From NCBI RefSeq assembly GCF_900129845.1, contig NZ_FQXB01000005.1, positions 1 through 64,000 of the forward strand: 64,000 nucleotides of DNA, read 5' to 3'. Position 1 is the stretch's first letter. Each line of letters begins with the position of its first letter. Of this stretch, positions 23,717 to 32,101 are shown piece after piece. The translations under genes were made by a program, and so were the position numbers. Source of the stretch: Cognatiyoonia sediminum. Lineage in GTDB: Bacteria > Pseudomonadota > Alphaproteobacteria > Rhodobacterales > Rhodobacteraceae. The notes beneath the pieces were generated by a model, which was not told the DNA's origin, searched no databases, and saw only the letters and a list, made by a program, of their open reading frames with translations.

Positions 23717-24817
23717 TCAGTAGTCGGCGACGTTTACCCAGGCCTGCTTGGCACTGGAATCGAGAACGGCGGCGACAACGCGATTAACTTCAAGGCCTTC
23801 CCGGAAGGTTGGCCAAATGTCGGTTTTCGTGGCGATGGCGGTCAGGAAATCCTTCGCCTCGATGATGATTTGATCTTGGTAGCCCGTGCCATGGCCCGGC
23901 CCTTGACAGAAGGGCAGATAGTCAGGGTGTTCTGGTCCGGTCAGGATTTTGCGGAACCCTCGCTCAACCTCTGGCCCCTCGGTCGTATAGAGCCAAAGAG
24001 CGTTTTGATCTTCTTGATCAAACCTGATGTGCCCATGCGTGCCGTGGACTTCATAGGCGTAGCCCATTTTCCGACCAGTCGCGACGCGGGAAAAGAACAT
24101 ATGTCCCTGTACGCCATTTTCGAACCGGCACATCATTTGCGCCTGATCGTCGTTGGTGACTTTCTCGCCCGCGCGGGTGTCATGTACCGTTTCCGCGATC
24201 GCACAGAGCGATGTGATTGGCCCCATCAATGCACGGGCGCAGTTGATCATGTGGGGTGAAAGGTCGCCCATGCAGCCGTTGGCCGCCCCTTGACCGCGCC
24301 AGCCGCCGATTTCGGGATCGGCGAAGAAATCTTCGGTCATCTCGCCACGGAAATAAGCGACTTTCCCGATGCGGCCATCTTCGATGAGTTTGCGGGCGAA
24401 CTGTGTCGCAGGCGTGCGAACATAGTTGAAGCCGACCATATTGGTGACCCCTGCCTTTTCGGCTGCGTCGACCATGGCTTGGCTTTCTTCGACGGAAATG
24501 CCGAGAGGTTTTTCGCAAAGAACCGGTTTGCCTAAGGCAAATGCGGCTTCTGCAATAGCGCGATGGGTCTTTTGAGGGGAGGCGATCACGACGGCCTCTA
24601 CGTTCGGGTCTTCGACCAGTTCGCGCCAATCAGAAGTAGCAGTTTCGAATCCATATGTTGCACGGTAGCGTTCGGCGCTTTCGTCGGAAGATGCACAGAT
24701 TCGCACCAGCCTTGGGCGCAGCGTGGTATCAAAGACAGAGGCCACTGCGGCAAAGGCAACAGAGTGCGCTTTGCCCATGTAGCCACCGCCCACAATGCCA
24801 ATTCCGATGTCTTTCAT
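23717..24817 (-). CDS. Gfo/Idh/MocA-family oxidoreductase, first gene of operon
   Basis: This 366-residue NAD(P)-dependent dehydrogenase has a Rossmann motif GIVGGGYMGKAHSVAF, VLCEKPLGIS with the catalytic Lys, and CMGDLSPHMIN supplying the active-site Asp/His. It opens the minus-strand operon whose promoter faces iolD across the second LacI box. Together with the genes at 21667 and iolG at 29538 the cluster encodes three such dehydrogenases, which suggests several inositol isomers or derivatives are used. Confidence 0.87.
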   Translation of the reverse strand: MKDIGIGIVGGGYMGKAHSVAFAAVASVFDTTLRPRLVRICASSDESAERYRATYGFETATSDWRELVEDPNVEAVVIASPQKTHRAIAEAAFALGKPVLCEKPLGISVEESQAMVDAAEKAGVTNMVGFNYVRTPATQFARKLIEDGRIGKVAYFRGEMTEDFFADPEIGGWRGQGAANGCMGDLSPHMINCARALMGPITSLCAIAETVHDTRAGEKVTNDDQAQMMCRFENGVQGHMFFSRVATGRKMGYAYEVHGTHGHIRFDQEDQNALWLYTTEGPEVERGFRKILTGPEHPDYLPFCQGPGHGTGYQDQIIIEAKDFLTAIATKTDIWPTFREGLEVNRVVAAVLDSSAKQAWVNVADY

Positions 24818-24836
24818 GGCGCCCTCAAATTTGTGT

Positions 24837-24852
24837 TTGCAACCGGTTGCAA
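24837..24852. promoter_or_regulatory. LacI-family operator, copy 2 (perfect 16-bp palindrome)
   Basis: The same TTGCAACCGGTTGCAA palindrome as at 17460 lies 20 bp upstream of the minus-strand oxidoreductase start and 79 bp upstream of iolD. The position over the divergent promoters suits repression of both operons. Confidence 0.88.
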
Positions 24853-24930
24853 AATGGGTATCTTCATTTTGGTAGCTGGGTCAATAGCAATATTGACAGA
24901 ACAAAGATATGCACCGCCTGGGAGGACATC

Positions 24931-26799
24931 GTGGTCGATAAACCTGAGACTGTCACGTTGACGACAGCGCAAGCAATTGTGCGCTATTTGGCGGCGCAAT
25001 ATATCGAAATTGATGGCGTGAAGACGCGTGTGTGTGGCGGTGGGTTCGGCATTTTTGGCCATGGCAATGTCACCTGTCTTGGTGAAGCGCTTTATGACCA
25101 TCGGGATGTGCTGCCAACCTATCGTGGGCAGAATGAGCAGGGTATGGGATTCGCTGCTGCGGCTTATGCGAAAGCCTATCTGCGCCGCCGCTTCATGTTT
25201 TGCACCGCGTCTGCTGGGCCGGGTACGGCGAACCTTTTGACCTCTGCCGCTTTGGCACATGCGAACCGCTTGCCGATGCTGTTGCTATGTGGCGATGCCT
25301 TTCTAACAAGGCTGCCTGATCCTGTGCTTCAGCAGTTGGAGCACTTTGGCAATCCGACTTTCGGGGTCAATGACGCGTTTAGGGCGGTCAGCCGCTATTG
25401 GGATCGGATCACGCACCCTGCGCAGATTATCCAATCTCTGCCAGCTGCTTTGAACACCATGTTGGACCCAGTTGACTGCGGGCCAGCCTTCATCGGTTTG
25501 CCGCAGGACGTTCAAGGGTGGACTTACGACTATCCTGTTTCTTTCTTTGAGGAGCGCGTGCACCGTATTCGTCGTCAGATGCCGGATGCGGCCGAGATCA
25601 ATGATGCGATTGTGTTGTTGAAAACGGCAGAACGCCCAATGATCATCGCCGGTGGTGGGGTTCAGTACTCCGGCGCTGTTGCTGAATTGACCGAGTTCGC
25701 GGAAACAGCAGGCATTCCGGTTGTCGAAACCATCGCAGGTCGCGCGAATATGGTGGCAGAGCATCCGCTGAACATTGGCCCAATCGGCGTGACTGGATCG
25801 GATTCGGCCAATGCGATTGCGGAGAAGGCCGATGTGATCTTGGCAGTCGGCACGCGATTGCAGGATTTCACCACGGGGTCCTGGACGGCGTTTCGTCCCG
25901 ATGCAAAGTTCATCGGAATCAATGTTGGGCGACATGATGCTGCAAAGCATATGTCGATGACTGTTGTGGGCGATGCGAAGCTGGCACTGGATCAGTTGAC
26001 GATGGGGGGCGGATATAAGGCACCGTCGAGTTGGACAAAAGAGGCGCAGGCGGAGCGGGCAAAATGGGATGACTATGTGGCCGAGAACGTTCGGATCGGC
26101 AATCGGCCCGCGTCATATGCGCAAGCCATTGGTGCTGTGAACGCAGCCTGCGATCCGCGTGACCGTGTTGTCGCCGCGGCTGGTGGATTGCCGGCCGAGG
26201 TGACAGCGAACTGGCGTACGCTCGACATAGGGACAGTCGACGTTGAATTTGGCTTTTCCTGCATGGGGTATGAGATCGCTGGCGGGTGGGGTGCGCGAAT
26301 TGCGCAGTCGGAGATGGAACCTGACAAAGACACGATCGTTTTCACCGGGGACGGTTCGTATCTGTTGATGAATTCGGACATCTATTCCTCCGTCCTGACC
26401 CAGAAGAAGATGATCGTTCTGGTGCTCGACAACGGCGGCTTTGCGGTCATCAACAAGCTGCAAAACAACACCGGCAATGAAAGTTTTAACAACTTGATTT
26501 CAGATACGCCGACGGCGACCGAACAAGTTGAAGTCGATTTTGAAGCTCACGCACGTTCGATGGGGACATTGGCTGAGACGGTCGAAAACCCTGCTGATCT
26601 CGCTGAAGCCTTTGCGCGGGCCAAGGCGGCAGACCGCACGTATGTCATTTGCATGAAGGTCGACGCCTACGAAGGTTGGACGACCGAAGGGCATACATGG
26701 TGGGAAGTTGGGACGCCGCATATCTCTACTAGCGACACAGTCACGGCAGCCCATAAGGACGTGGAATCCACACGTGCGCGGCAGAGAAAGGGCGTCTAG
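24931..26799 (+). CDS. iolD: 3D-(3,5/4)-trihydroxycyclohexane-1,2-dione hydrolase
   Basis: This 622-residue thiamine-diphosphate enzyme opens the ring of the cyclic dione to 5-deoxy-glucuronate. Family motifs are the catalytic Glu in YRGQNEQGMGFAA, AGPGTANLLT, and the ThDP-Mg motif beginning GDGSYLLMNSDIYS with VLDNGGFAVINKLQ at its end. The frame has no ATG near the start. I use GTG 24931, preceded by CTGGGAGGACATC, which gives the normal family length and N-terminus. It is the first gene of the iolD-C-B-J-G operon and lies behind the second LacI box. Confidence 0.93.
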   Translation: MVDKPETVTLTTAQAIVRYLAAQYIEIDGVKTRVCGGGFGIFGHGNVTCLGEALYDHRDVLPTYRGQNEQGMGFAAAAYAKAYLRRRFMFCTASAGPGTANLLTSAALAHANRLPMLLLCGDAFLTRLPDPVLQQLEHFGNPTFGVNDAFRAVSRYWDRITHPAQIIQSLPAALNTMLDPVDCGPAFIGLPQDVQGWTYDYPVSFFEERVHRIRRQMPDAAEINDAIVLLKTAERPMIIAGGGVQYSGAVAELTEFAETAGIPVVETIAGRANMVAEHPLNIGPIGVTGSDSANAIAEKADVILAVGTRLQDFTTGSWTAFRPDAKFIGINVGRHDAAKHMSMTVVGDAKLALDQLTMGGGYKAPSSWTKEAQAERAKWDDYVAENVRIGNRPASYAQAIGAVNAACDPRDRVVAAAGGLPAEVTANWRTLDIGTVDVEFGFSCMGYEIAGGWGARIAQSEMEPDKDTIVFTGDGSYLLMNSDIYSSVLTQKKMIVLVLDNGGFAVINKLQNNTGNESFNNLISDTPTATEQVEVDFEAHARSMGTLAETVENPADLAEAFARAKAADRTYVICMKVDAYEGWTTEGHTWWEVGTPHISTSDTVTAAHKDVESTRARQRKGV

Positions 26800-27786
26800 T
26801 TGGACTTTGACGGCCTCATAAACGGGATCAAGGCGAACAACTTCATTATCGTCGGGCGTGTTGGGATGGATTTGTTCACTCAGCCCGGTGGTGCCACCGA
26901 AGATGCCGAAGAGATGATGGTCGGGATGGGCGGAAGCTCTGCCAATATTGGTGCGGGGATTTGTAAGCTTGGCGGCAAAGCTGCGCTTGTGACGCGCGTG
27001 TCCGATGACAGCATCGGGCGCTACTGCGTTGGGCAATTGGAACGCTACGGAGTCGATGCTACTTACGTGACGCCTGTAGGTGGCGAGTTCCGAAGCTCTC
27101 TCGCTGTGTATGAGAGCCGCCTTGAAGGGCATCAGTCGGTGATCTATCGCAACGGAGCTGCTGACTTTCAGATGGATGCCACTGATGTATCGGCGGTTGA
27201 TTATTCGGCATTTGGGGCCTTGATCACAGCGGGCACCGTTTTCGCCGCGGAACCGTCGCGCGCCGCCACGTTCAAAGCCTTCGACTTAGCCAAGGCCGCC
27301 GGTTTGCCGATCATCTTCGATGTCGACTATCGCCCGTATTCTTGGCCCAGCCCCAAAGTCGCAGAAGAGGTTTTAACTCGCGCAGCCGGGGTAAGCGACA
27401 TGATCGTCGGGAACGACGAAGAATTCGGCTTCATGGCCGGTGGGATCGAGAAGGGCCTTGATAAAGCGCGGGCGCTTTCTGAAACCACTGCGGCTATGGT
27501 GGTCTATAAGATGGGCCATGAGGGAGCCATCACCTTTGCGAAGGGCGAGGAAATCCGTACAGGTATCTATCCGGTTGAAGCGCTTAAGCCGACCGGGGCT
27601 GGCGACAGTTTTATGGCCGGTCTCGTGACCTCACTCGCCGACGGACATGATTTGAAATCGTCACTTCTGCGCGGGTCCGCCTGTGCCTCCGTCACGGTAT
27701 CGCGCCCGGGCTGTGCGCCTGCGATGGCCGATACCGAGACCCTCGAGAAATTTTTGGCCAATCATCCCGGCCCAACAGCCGCCTAA
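26800..27786 (+). CDS. iolC: 5-dehydro-2-deoxygluconokinase
   Basis: This 328-residue PfkB-family kinase phosphorylates 2-deoxy-5-keto-gluconate at O-6. It has the N-terminal IVGRVGMDLF and GGSSANIGAGI motifs and the C-terminal anion-hole/catalytic motif KPTGAGDSFMAGL with the base Asp. The start is a TTG that follows the iolD TAG directly (26797-26802), with AGAAAGGG ten bases upstream. No better start is available without losing the first strand, so translation probably depends on coupling with iolD. Confidence 0.9.
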   Translation: MDFDGLINGIKANNFIIVGRVGMDLFTQPGGATEDAEEMMVGMGGSSANIGAGICKLGGKAALVTRVSDDSIGRYCVGQLERYGVDATYVTPVGGEFRSSLAVYESRLEGHQSVIYRNGAADFQMDATDVSAVDYSAFGALITAGTVFAAEPSRAATFKAFDLAKAAGLPIIFDVDYRPYSWPSPKVAEEVLTRAAGVSDMIVGNDEEFGFMAGGIEKGLDKARALSETTAAMVVYKMGHEGAITFAKGEEIRTGIYPVEALKPTGAGDSFMAGLVTSLADGHDLKSSLLRGSACASVTVSRPGCAPAMADTETLEKFLANHPGPTAA

Positions 27787-27797
27787 AGGGGAACACT

Positions 27798-28640
27798 ATG
27801 CACATTCCGCCGTTTGATAATCAGAACAAACCCATCGTTGATGTGGATGATACGACCGTTCCTTTGAATTACTTCAACATCGTGAAGCTAACGAAGGGTG
27901 AGGCATTTACCTATGAAGTGCCACGCTATGAAACCTGCATCGTGCCTGCCACGGGAACGGTGGATGTGAACGTTGAAGGCTTCAAAGCCGACGCTTTAGG
28001 CGGTCGAGGGGAGGACGTGTGGGACGGCGAGCCTGAAGGCGTTTATGTGCCCACAGCAGCCAAGGCTGAGATGGTATGCACCTCTGATGAGGCCGAAGTT
28101 TTTGTTGCCGGTGCACTCTATGAAAAGGTGTTGGACGCATTTGCCGTTCGCAATGATGAGTTGGATTTGGTGCAATATGGCTCTGATGAGACCAAGACCC
28201 ATCGAAAGATCAAACATATCCTTGGTACGAAATATCACGGCAAAGTCGGACGTTTGCTGGTCTCAGAGTTGTTTACTGTTGGCGAAGGCGGATGGTCCGG
28301 CTTCCCCAGCCATAAACACGATACTGATCGGCTGCCTGACGAAACGCGTCATGACGAGACCTATAATTTTCGTTTCAAGCCGAACTACGGTTCAGGTGTT
28401 CAAATGCTGCAAAGGGAAGACGGAAAGGCGGGTGACGCCTACCATATCGTTGATGGCTCCACCATTTGCCTCGACAGCGGATACCATCCTTGCGCGGTTT
28501 TACCCGGTTATCAGATGTATTATTTCACGATCCTCGGCGGTTTGAGCCAGCGATCTTTGGTGCAGTACTTCCAACCGTCCCATGCGGCGCAGTTGGAAAC
28601 GATCCCTGGGATCAAAGACATGATCGCGAAGTTTAAGTAA
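27798..28640 (+). CDS. iolB: 5-deoxy-glucuronate isomerase
   Basis: This 280-residue double-cupin enzyme isomerises 5-deoxy-glucuronate to 2-deoxy-5-keto-gluconate. The metal-binding cupin motif is seen in SGFPSHKHDTDRLPDETRHD (two His, Glu, then a later His in SGYHPCAVLPGY). Length and order fit IolB. AAAGGGGAACACT precedes the ATG, 11 bp after iolC. Confidence 0.93.
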   Translation: MHIPPFDNQNKPIVDVDDTTVPLNYFNIVKLTKGEAFTYEVPRYETCIVPATGTVDVNVEGFKADALGGRGEDVWDGEPEGVYVPTAAKAEMVCTSDEAEVFVAGALYEKVLDAFAVRNDELDLVQYGSDETKTHRKIKHILGTKYHGKVGRLLVSELFTVGEGGWSGFPSHKHDTDRLPDETRHDETYNFRFKPNYGSGVQMLQREDGKAGDAYHIVDGSTICLDSGYHPCAVLPGYQMYYFTILGGLSQRSLVQYFQPSHAAQLETIPGIKDMIAKFK

Positions 28641-28706
28641 CCACACGCTCTTCATCTTGGCCGAAAATCTCCCCGCGGAGGGCCGCTTTGCCAAAAAGGA
28701 CACCCA

Positions 28707-29537
28707 ATGCCATTGGTGACACTGAAAGATGTACTGCAACCGGCCCTCAAGAACGGCTATGCTGTTGGCGGGCTTGTGACGCTTGGATGGGAAGAAATGC
28801 GGGCCTATGTCGCTGCCGCAGAAGCTGAAAACTGCCCCGTCATTTTGCAAGCAGGGCCAAGTTGCCGCGAACACACGCCACTTCCGATCTTGGGAAAGAT
28901 GTTTCGACAATTGGCTGAAGCTGCCAGCGTTCCAGTCGTAGCGCATCTGGATCACGGATATACTCTCGTGGAGTGCAAAGAAGCTCTGGAAAGCGGGTTC
29001 ACGAGCCTAATGTTTGATGGCTCACGCAAACCACTTTCCCAGAATATCGACGAAACGGCGCAGATTGCAGAAATGGCCCATTCGGCTGGCATCTCCTGCG
29101 AAGGTGAGATTGGGTTTGTGGGGTATGACAACGGGGAGGCGTCGGCAGGTACCGATCCGCAAGAAGCTGCGAAGTTTGCGACGGAAAGCGGCGTTGATGC
29201 GATGGCGATTTCAGTTGGAAATGTCCATTTACAGCAAGATCAATCGGGTGGATTGGATGAAGAGCGGATCGCGGCAATCCAAGCTGTGACAGAGATCCCT
29301 TTGGTCATCCATGGTGGGTCCGGCGTGCCAGCAGAACAGCGTCGCCGTTTGGCGCAAACGACCAATATTTGCAAATTCAACATTGGAACGGAATTGCGGA
29401 TGGCCTTTGGTGAGGCTCTCCGAGAGGCAGTGAACGCAGATCCCAAGAGGTTTGATCGCGTCTCCATCCTAAAGGAAACACATGATCCGGTTGTCACAGC
29501 GGCGCGGACCGTTCTGGCAAATCTAAAGGGGAACTAA
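28707..29537 (+). CDS. iolJ: Class II aldolase, probable 6-phospho-5-dehydro-2-deoxy-D-gluconate aldolase (IolJ-like)
   Basis: This 276-residue class II fructose-bisphosphate-aldolase-family protein has zinc ligands in VVAHLDHGYT and VIHGGSGVP, the Glu-containing CEGEIGFVG, and the phosphate-binding NIGTELR near the C-terminus. Its place between iolB and iolG makes it the aldolase that splits the phosphorylated product of IolC into dihydroxyacetone phosphate and malonate semialdehyde. A general FBP aldolase role is less likely because it is embedded in the iol operon. The stop abuts the iolG ATG. Confidence 0.85.
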   Translation: MPLVTLKDVLQPALKNGYAVGGLVTLGWEEMRAYVAAAEAENCPVILQAGPSCREHTPLPILGKMFRQLAEAASVPVVAHLDHGYTLVECKEALESGFTSLMFDGSRKPLSQNIDETAQIAEMAHSAGISCEGEIGFVGYDNGEASAGTDPQEAAKFATESGVDAMAISVGNVHLQQDQSGGLDEERIAAIQAVTEIPLVIHGGSGVPAEQRRRLAQTTNICKFNIGTELRMAFGEALREAVNADPKRFDRVSILKETHDPVVTAARTVLANLKGN

Positions 29538-30524
29538 ATGATCAAGATTGGATTGCTGGGGGCCGGTCGGATCGGTCAGGTCCATGCGCGAAGCCTCGTG
29601 ACAATGCCAAATGCAAAAGTCGCGACGGTGTCCGACTTTGTGCCCGAAGCCGCCGAGGCGTTGGCAGCAAAGTCCGGCGGCATCGCCATGACCACCGAAC
29701 AGGTTATTGCTGATCCGTCGATCGACGCCGTGGTGATCGGTACGCCCACGACAACACATTTTGATCTCATCCATCAGGCGGCAGATGCCGGCAAGGCGAT
29801 CTTCTGCGAGAAGCCGATTGATTTGTCCGTTGAACGTATTCATGCTTGTATCTCAGCGGTTTCATCGGCTGGCGTTCCTTTCATGACCGCTTTCAATCGG
29901 CGTTTTGATCCGAATTTCCAGAAGGTTCAGCGGCAGGTTCAAGACGGGGTGATCGGTGCGGTGGAGATGGTAACAATCCAGTCGCGCGATCCTTCACCGC
30001 CGCCGATAGGCTACATCGAAACCTCCGGCGGTTTGTTCCGCGATATGATGATCCATGATCTTGACATGGCGCGGTTCCTTCTGGGCGAGGACCCCGTAGA
30101 GGTTTTCGCCCAAGCGTCTTGCCTTGTTGATCCAGCAATTGGGGCTGCTGGTGATATCGATACGGCCATGGTCAGCTTGAAAACAGCGAGCGGGAAACTT
30201 TGCCAAATCTCAAACTCTCGCCGCGCGACATATGGATATGATCAGCGAGTGGAGGTTCATGGCTCGAGAGGGATGCTGCGCGCGGACAACGTCTTAACCG
30301 ACACAGTCGAAGTCGCGACAGCCGACGGCTACCGAAAATCCGTGACAGAGCCGTTCTTTCTGGAACGCTATGCGGCGGCTTACACAAATGAGATGGCTCA
30401 TTTTGTGGAGTGTCTGACAGATAGCAAACCAATGGCGCCTTCGATCGAAGACGGCTTAAAAGCGCAGGTTTTGGCTGACGCTGCCGATGAAAGCCATCGG
30501 AGCGGGAAACCGGTGTCAGTCTAA
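29538..30524 (+). CDS. iolG: Myo-inositol 2-dehydrogenase
   Basis: This 328-residue Gfo/Idh/MocA enzyme oxidises myo-inositol to 2-keto-myo-inositol with NAD+, the first pathway step. Visible motifs are the Rossmann GLLGAGRIGQVHA, the catalytic Lys in FCEKPIDLS, FNRRFDPNF, and GLFRDMMIHDLDMARF with the active-site Asp/His. These patterns match IolG better than the other two oxidoreductases in the cluster. ATG 29538 follows the previous stop with no gap. It is the last gene of the operon. iolA (malonate-semialdehyde dehydrogenase) does not follow; pheS does. Confidence 0.9.
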   Translation: MIKIGLLGAGRIGQVHARSLVTMPNAKVATVSDFVPEAAEALAAKSGGIAMTTEQVIADPSIDAVVIGTPTTTHFDLIHQAADAGKAIFCEKPIDLSVERIHACISAVSSAGVPFMTAFNRRFDPNFQKVQRQVQDGVIGAVEMVTIQSRDPSPPPIGYIETSGGLFRDMMIHDLDMARFLLGEDPVEVFAQASCLVDPAIGAAGDIDTAMVSLKTASGKLCQISNSRRATYGYDQRVEVHGSRGMLRADNVLTDTVEVATADGYRKSVTEPFFLERYAAAYTNEMAHFVECLTDSKPMAPSIEDGLKAQVLADAADESHRSGKPVSV

Positions 30525-30584
30525 GCTCGCTTGAATTCCCTGTCCTATATGGTAGCAGATCGCAAACCACAAAAGGCAGAGGCG

Positions 30585-31658
30585 ATGGACGATCTCAAAG
30601 CGAAATATCTTGACCTGATTGGGAACGCATCAGATGAGGCTGGCCTTGAGGATCTGCGTGTTCAGGCCTTGGGCAAGAAGGGCGAGATCAGTCTGAAAAT
30701 GCGTGAATTGGGCAAGATGAGCCCAGAAGAACGGCAAGTGGCTGGGCCAGCTTTGAACGCGTTGAAAAACGAGATCAATTCCGCTCTTGTCGCTAAGAAA
30801 TCTGCGCTTGAAGATGCGGCGCTTGATGCACGTTTGAAGGACGAATGGCTCGATGTGACTCTGCCAGGCCGCGGACGCGGGCAGGGGACAATTCACCCCA
30901 TCAGCCAAGTGACTGAGGAAGTGACCGCGATTTTTGCGGATATGGGGTTCAGCGTGGCGGAAGGCCCGCAGATCGAGAGCGATTGGTACAATTTCGATGC
31001 GTTGAACATTCCGGGTCACCACCCGGCGCGGGCAGAGATGGACACGTTCTATACCCATCGTGCGGAGGGCGATAATCGACCGCCTCACGTGCTTCGGACA
31101 CACACCTCACCAGTACAGATCCGTTCGATGGAAGCGACAGGCGCGCCAACGCGGATCATTTGCCCAGGCCGCGTGTATCGTGCCGATTATGACCAAACTC
31201 ACACACCGATGTTCCATCAGGTTGAGGGGCTCGCGATCGATAAAGACATCTCGATGGCCAACCTGAAGTGGGTTTTGGAAGAGTTCGTGAAATCCTACTT
31301 CGAGGTCGACAATGTCGATATCCGCTTCCGGGCGTCACATTTTCCGTTCACTGAACCTTCCGCCGAAGTCGATATCCGCTGTTCGTGGGAAGGCGGCACC
31401 TTGAAGGTCGGCGAAGGTGACGATTGGCTCGAAATCCTTGGGTCCGGCATGGTCCACCCGAAGGTTTTGCAAGCAGGTGGGATCGACCCGACCGAATGGC
31501 AAGGCTTTGCTTTCGGTATGGGGATCGATCGTATTGCGATGCTGAAGTACGGCATCCCAGATTTGCGCGCCTTCTTTGACTCAGACCTGCGCTGGTTGCG
31601 TCACTATGGCTTCGCAGCTTTGGATCAACCGACGTTGGCGGGTGGTTTGAGCCGCTAA
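30585..31658 (+). CDS. pheS: Phenylalanine--tRNA ligase alpha subunit
   Basis: This 357-residue class II aminoacyl-tRNA synthetase subunit charges tRNA-Phe in an alpha2-beta2 complex. It has an N-terminal coiled-coil arm (about 1-85), motif 2 around [31 protein letters not shown] in the substrate pocket, and motif 3 [21 protein letters not shown] 30585 is chosen (AAGGCAGAGGCG upstream) and gives the normal N-terminus. The partner pheT starts at 32102. Unusually, a small opposite-strand gene (31669-31953) separates the two. Confidence 0.95.
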   Translation: MDDLKAKYLDLIGNASDEAGLEDLRVQALGKKGEISLKMRELGKMSPEERQVAGPALNALKNEINSALVAKKSALEDAALDARLKDEWLDVTLPGRGRGQGTIHPISQVTEEVTAIFADMGFSVAEGPQIESDWYNFDALNIPGHHPARAEMDTFYTHRAEGDNRPPHVLRTHTSPVQIRSMEATGAPTRIICPGRVYRADYDQTHTPMFHQVEGLAIDKDISMANLKWVLEEFVKSYFEVDNVDIRFRASHFPFTEPSAEVDIRCSWEGGTLKVGEGDDWLEILGSGMVHPKVLQAGGIDPTEWQGFAFGMGIDRIAMLKYGIPDLRAFFDSDLRWLRHYGFAALDQPTLAGGLSR

Positions 31659-31668
31659 GGCCTAGCGT

Positions 31669-31953
31669 TTATCTGTTCGCGGAGACAAACTTTGCTCCGC
31701 CACCTAAGACGCTTGATGAAGATGTTTCGATCCGGCGAACCCGCACGTCATTTCCAGTATTGGTCTGACATCCAAGCCGCATATCACCAACCTCTACCGC
31801 GTTTTGGTCACATTCCGCGGCAGCGGCAGCGCGGGTAATAACCCTTTCCGGACCAGCGTTTTCTTCCATGATGTCATCGTAAAGACCGTACGTACCCGTC
31901 AACAAAAGAAGGGCCGCGGCGATGAAGATGTATAGTCTTCCATCTAGTTCCAT
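31669..31953 (-). CDS. Small single-pass membrane protein of unknown function between pheS and pheT
   Basis: This 94-residue protein has one N-terminal membrane helix (about residues 8-24, LYIFIAAALLLLTGTYGLY) with the C-terminal part predicted outside the cytoplasm. That part contains two Cys (AECDQ...LGCQTN) that could form a disulfide. ATG 31953 is preceded by GAGG. It lies on the opposite strand between pheS and pheT, which is an unusual interruption of that pair. I do not recognise the family. Confidence 0.6.
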   Translation of the reverse strand: MELDGRLYIFIAAALLLLTGTYGLYDDIMEENAGPERVITRAAAAAECDQNAVEVGDMRLGCQTNTGNDVRVRRIETSSSSVLGGGAKFVSANR

Positions 31954-32101
31954 AACATTTACCTCAAAAAACACACCCTTAGATAGCATTCAATTTTGCC
32001 AAAATTGAGACGGGTTTGAGGAGTTTTCACCTGTTTGCTTTCCCCTTTCGTGGCTTTGGTCTATGTAGCGCAAAACGCCATTTTTACGGACGCAAAGACC
32101 C

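Noticed and set aside
22802-24259. A 485-codon plus-strand frame opposite iolE and the oxidoreductase
   Set aside because: The minus strand carries two well-conserved enzymes with full motifs. The plus-strand frame is a by-product of GC-rich codon positions and has no recognisable family.
28641-28706. A hairpin-like CTCCCCGCGGAG in the iolB-iolJ gap as a terminator or attenuator
   Set aside because: The stem is only four to five base pairs and no T-run follows. The operon clearly continues.
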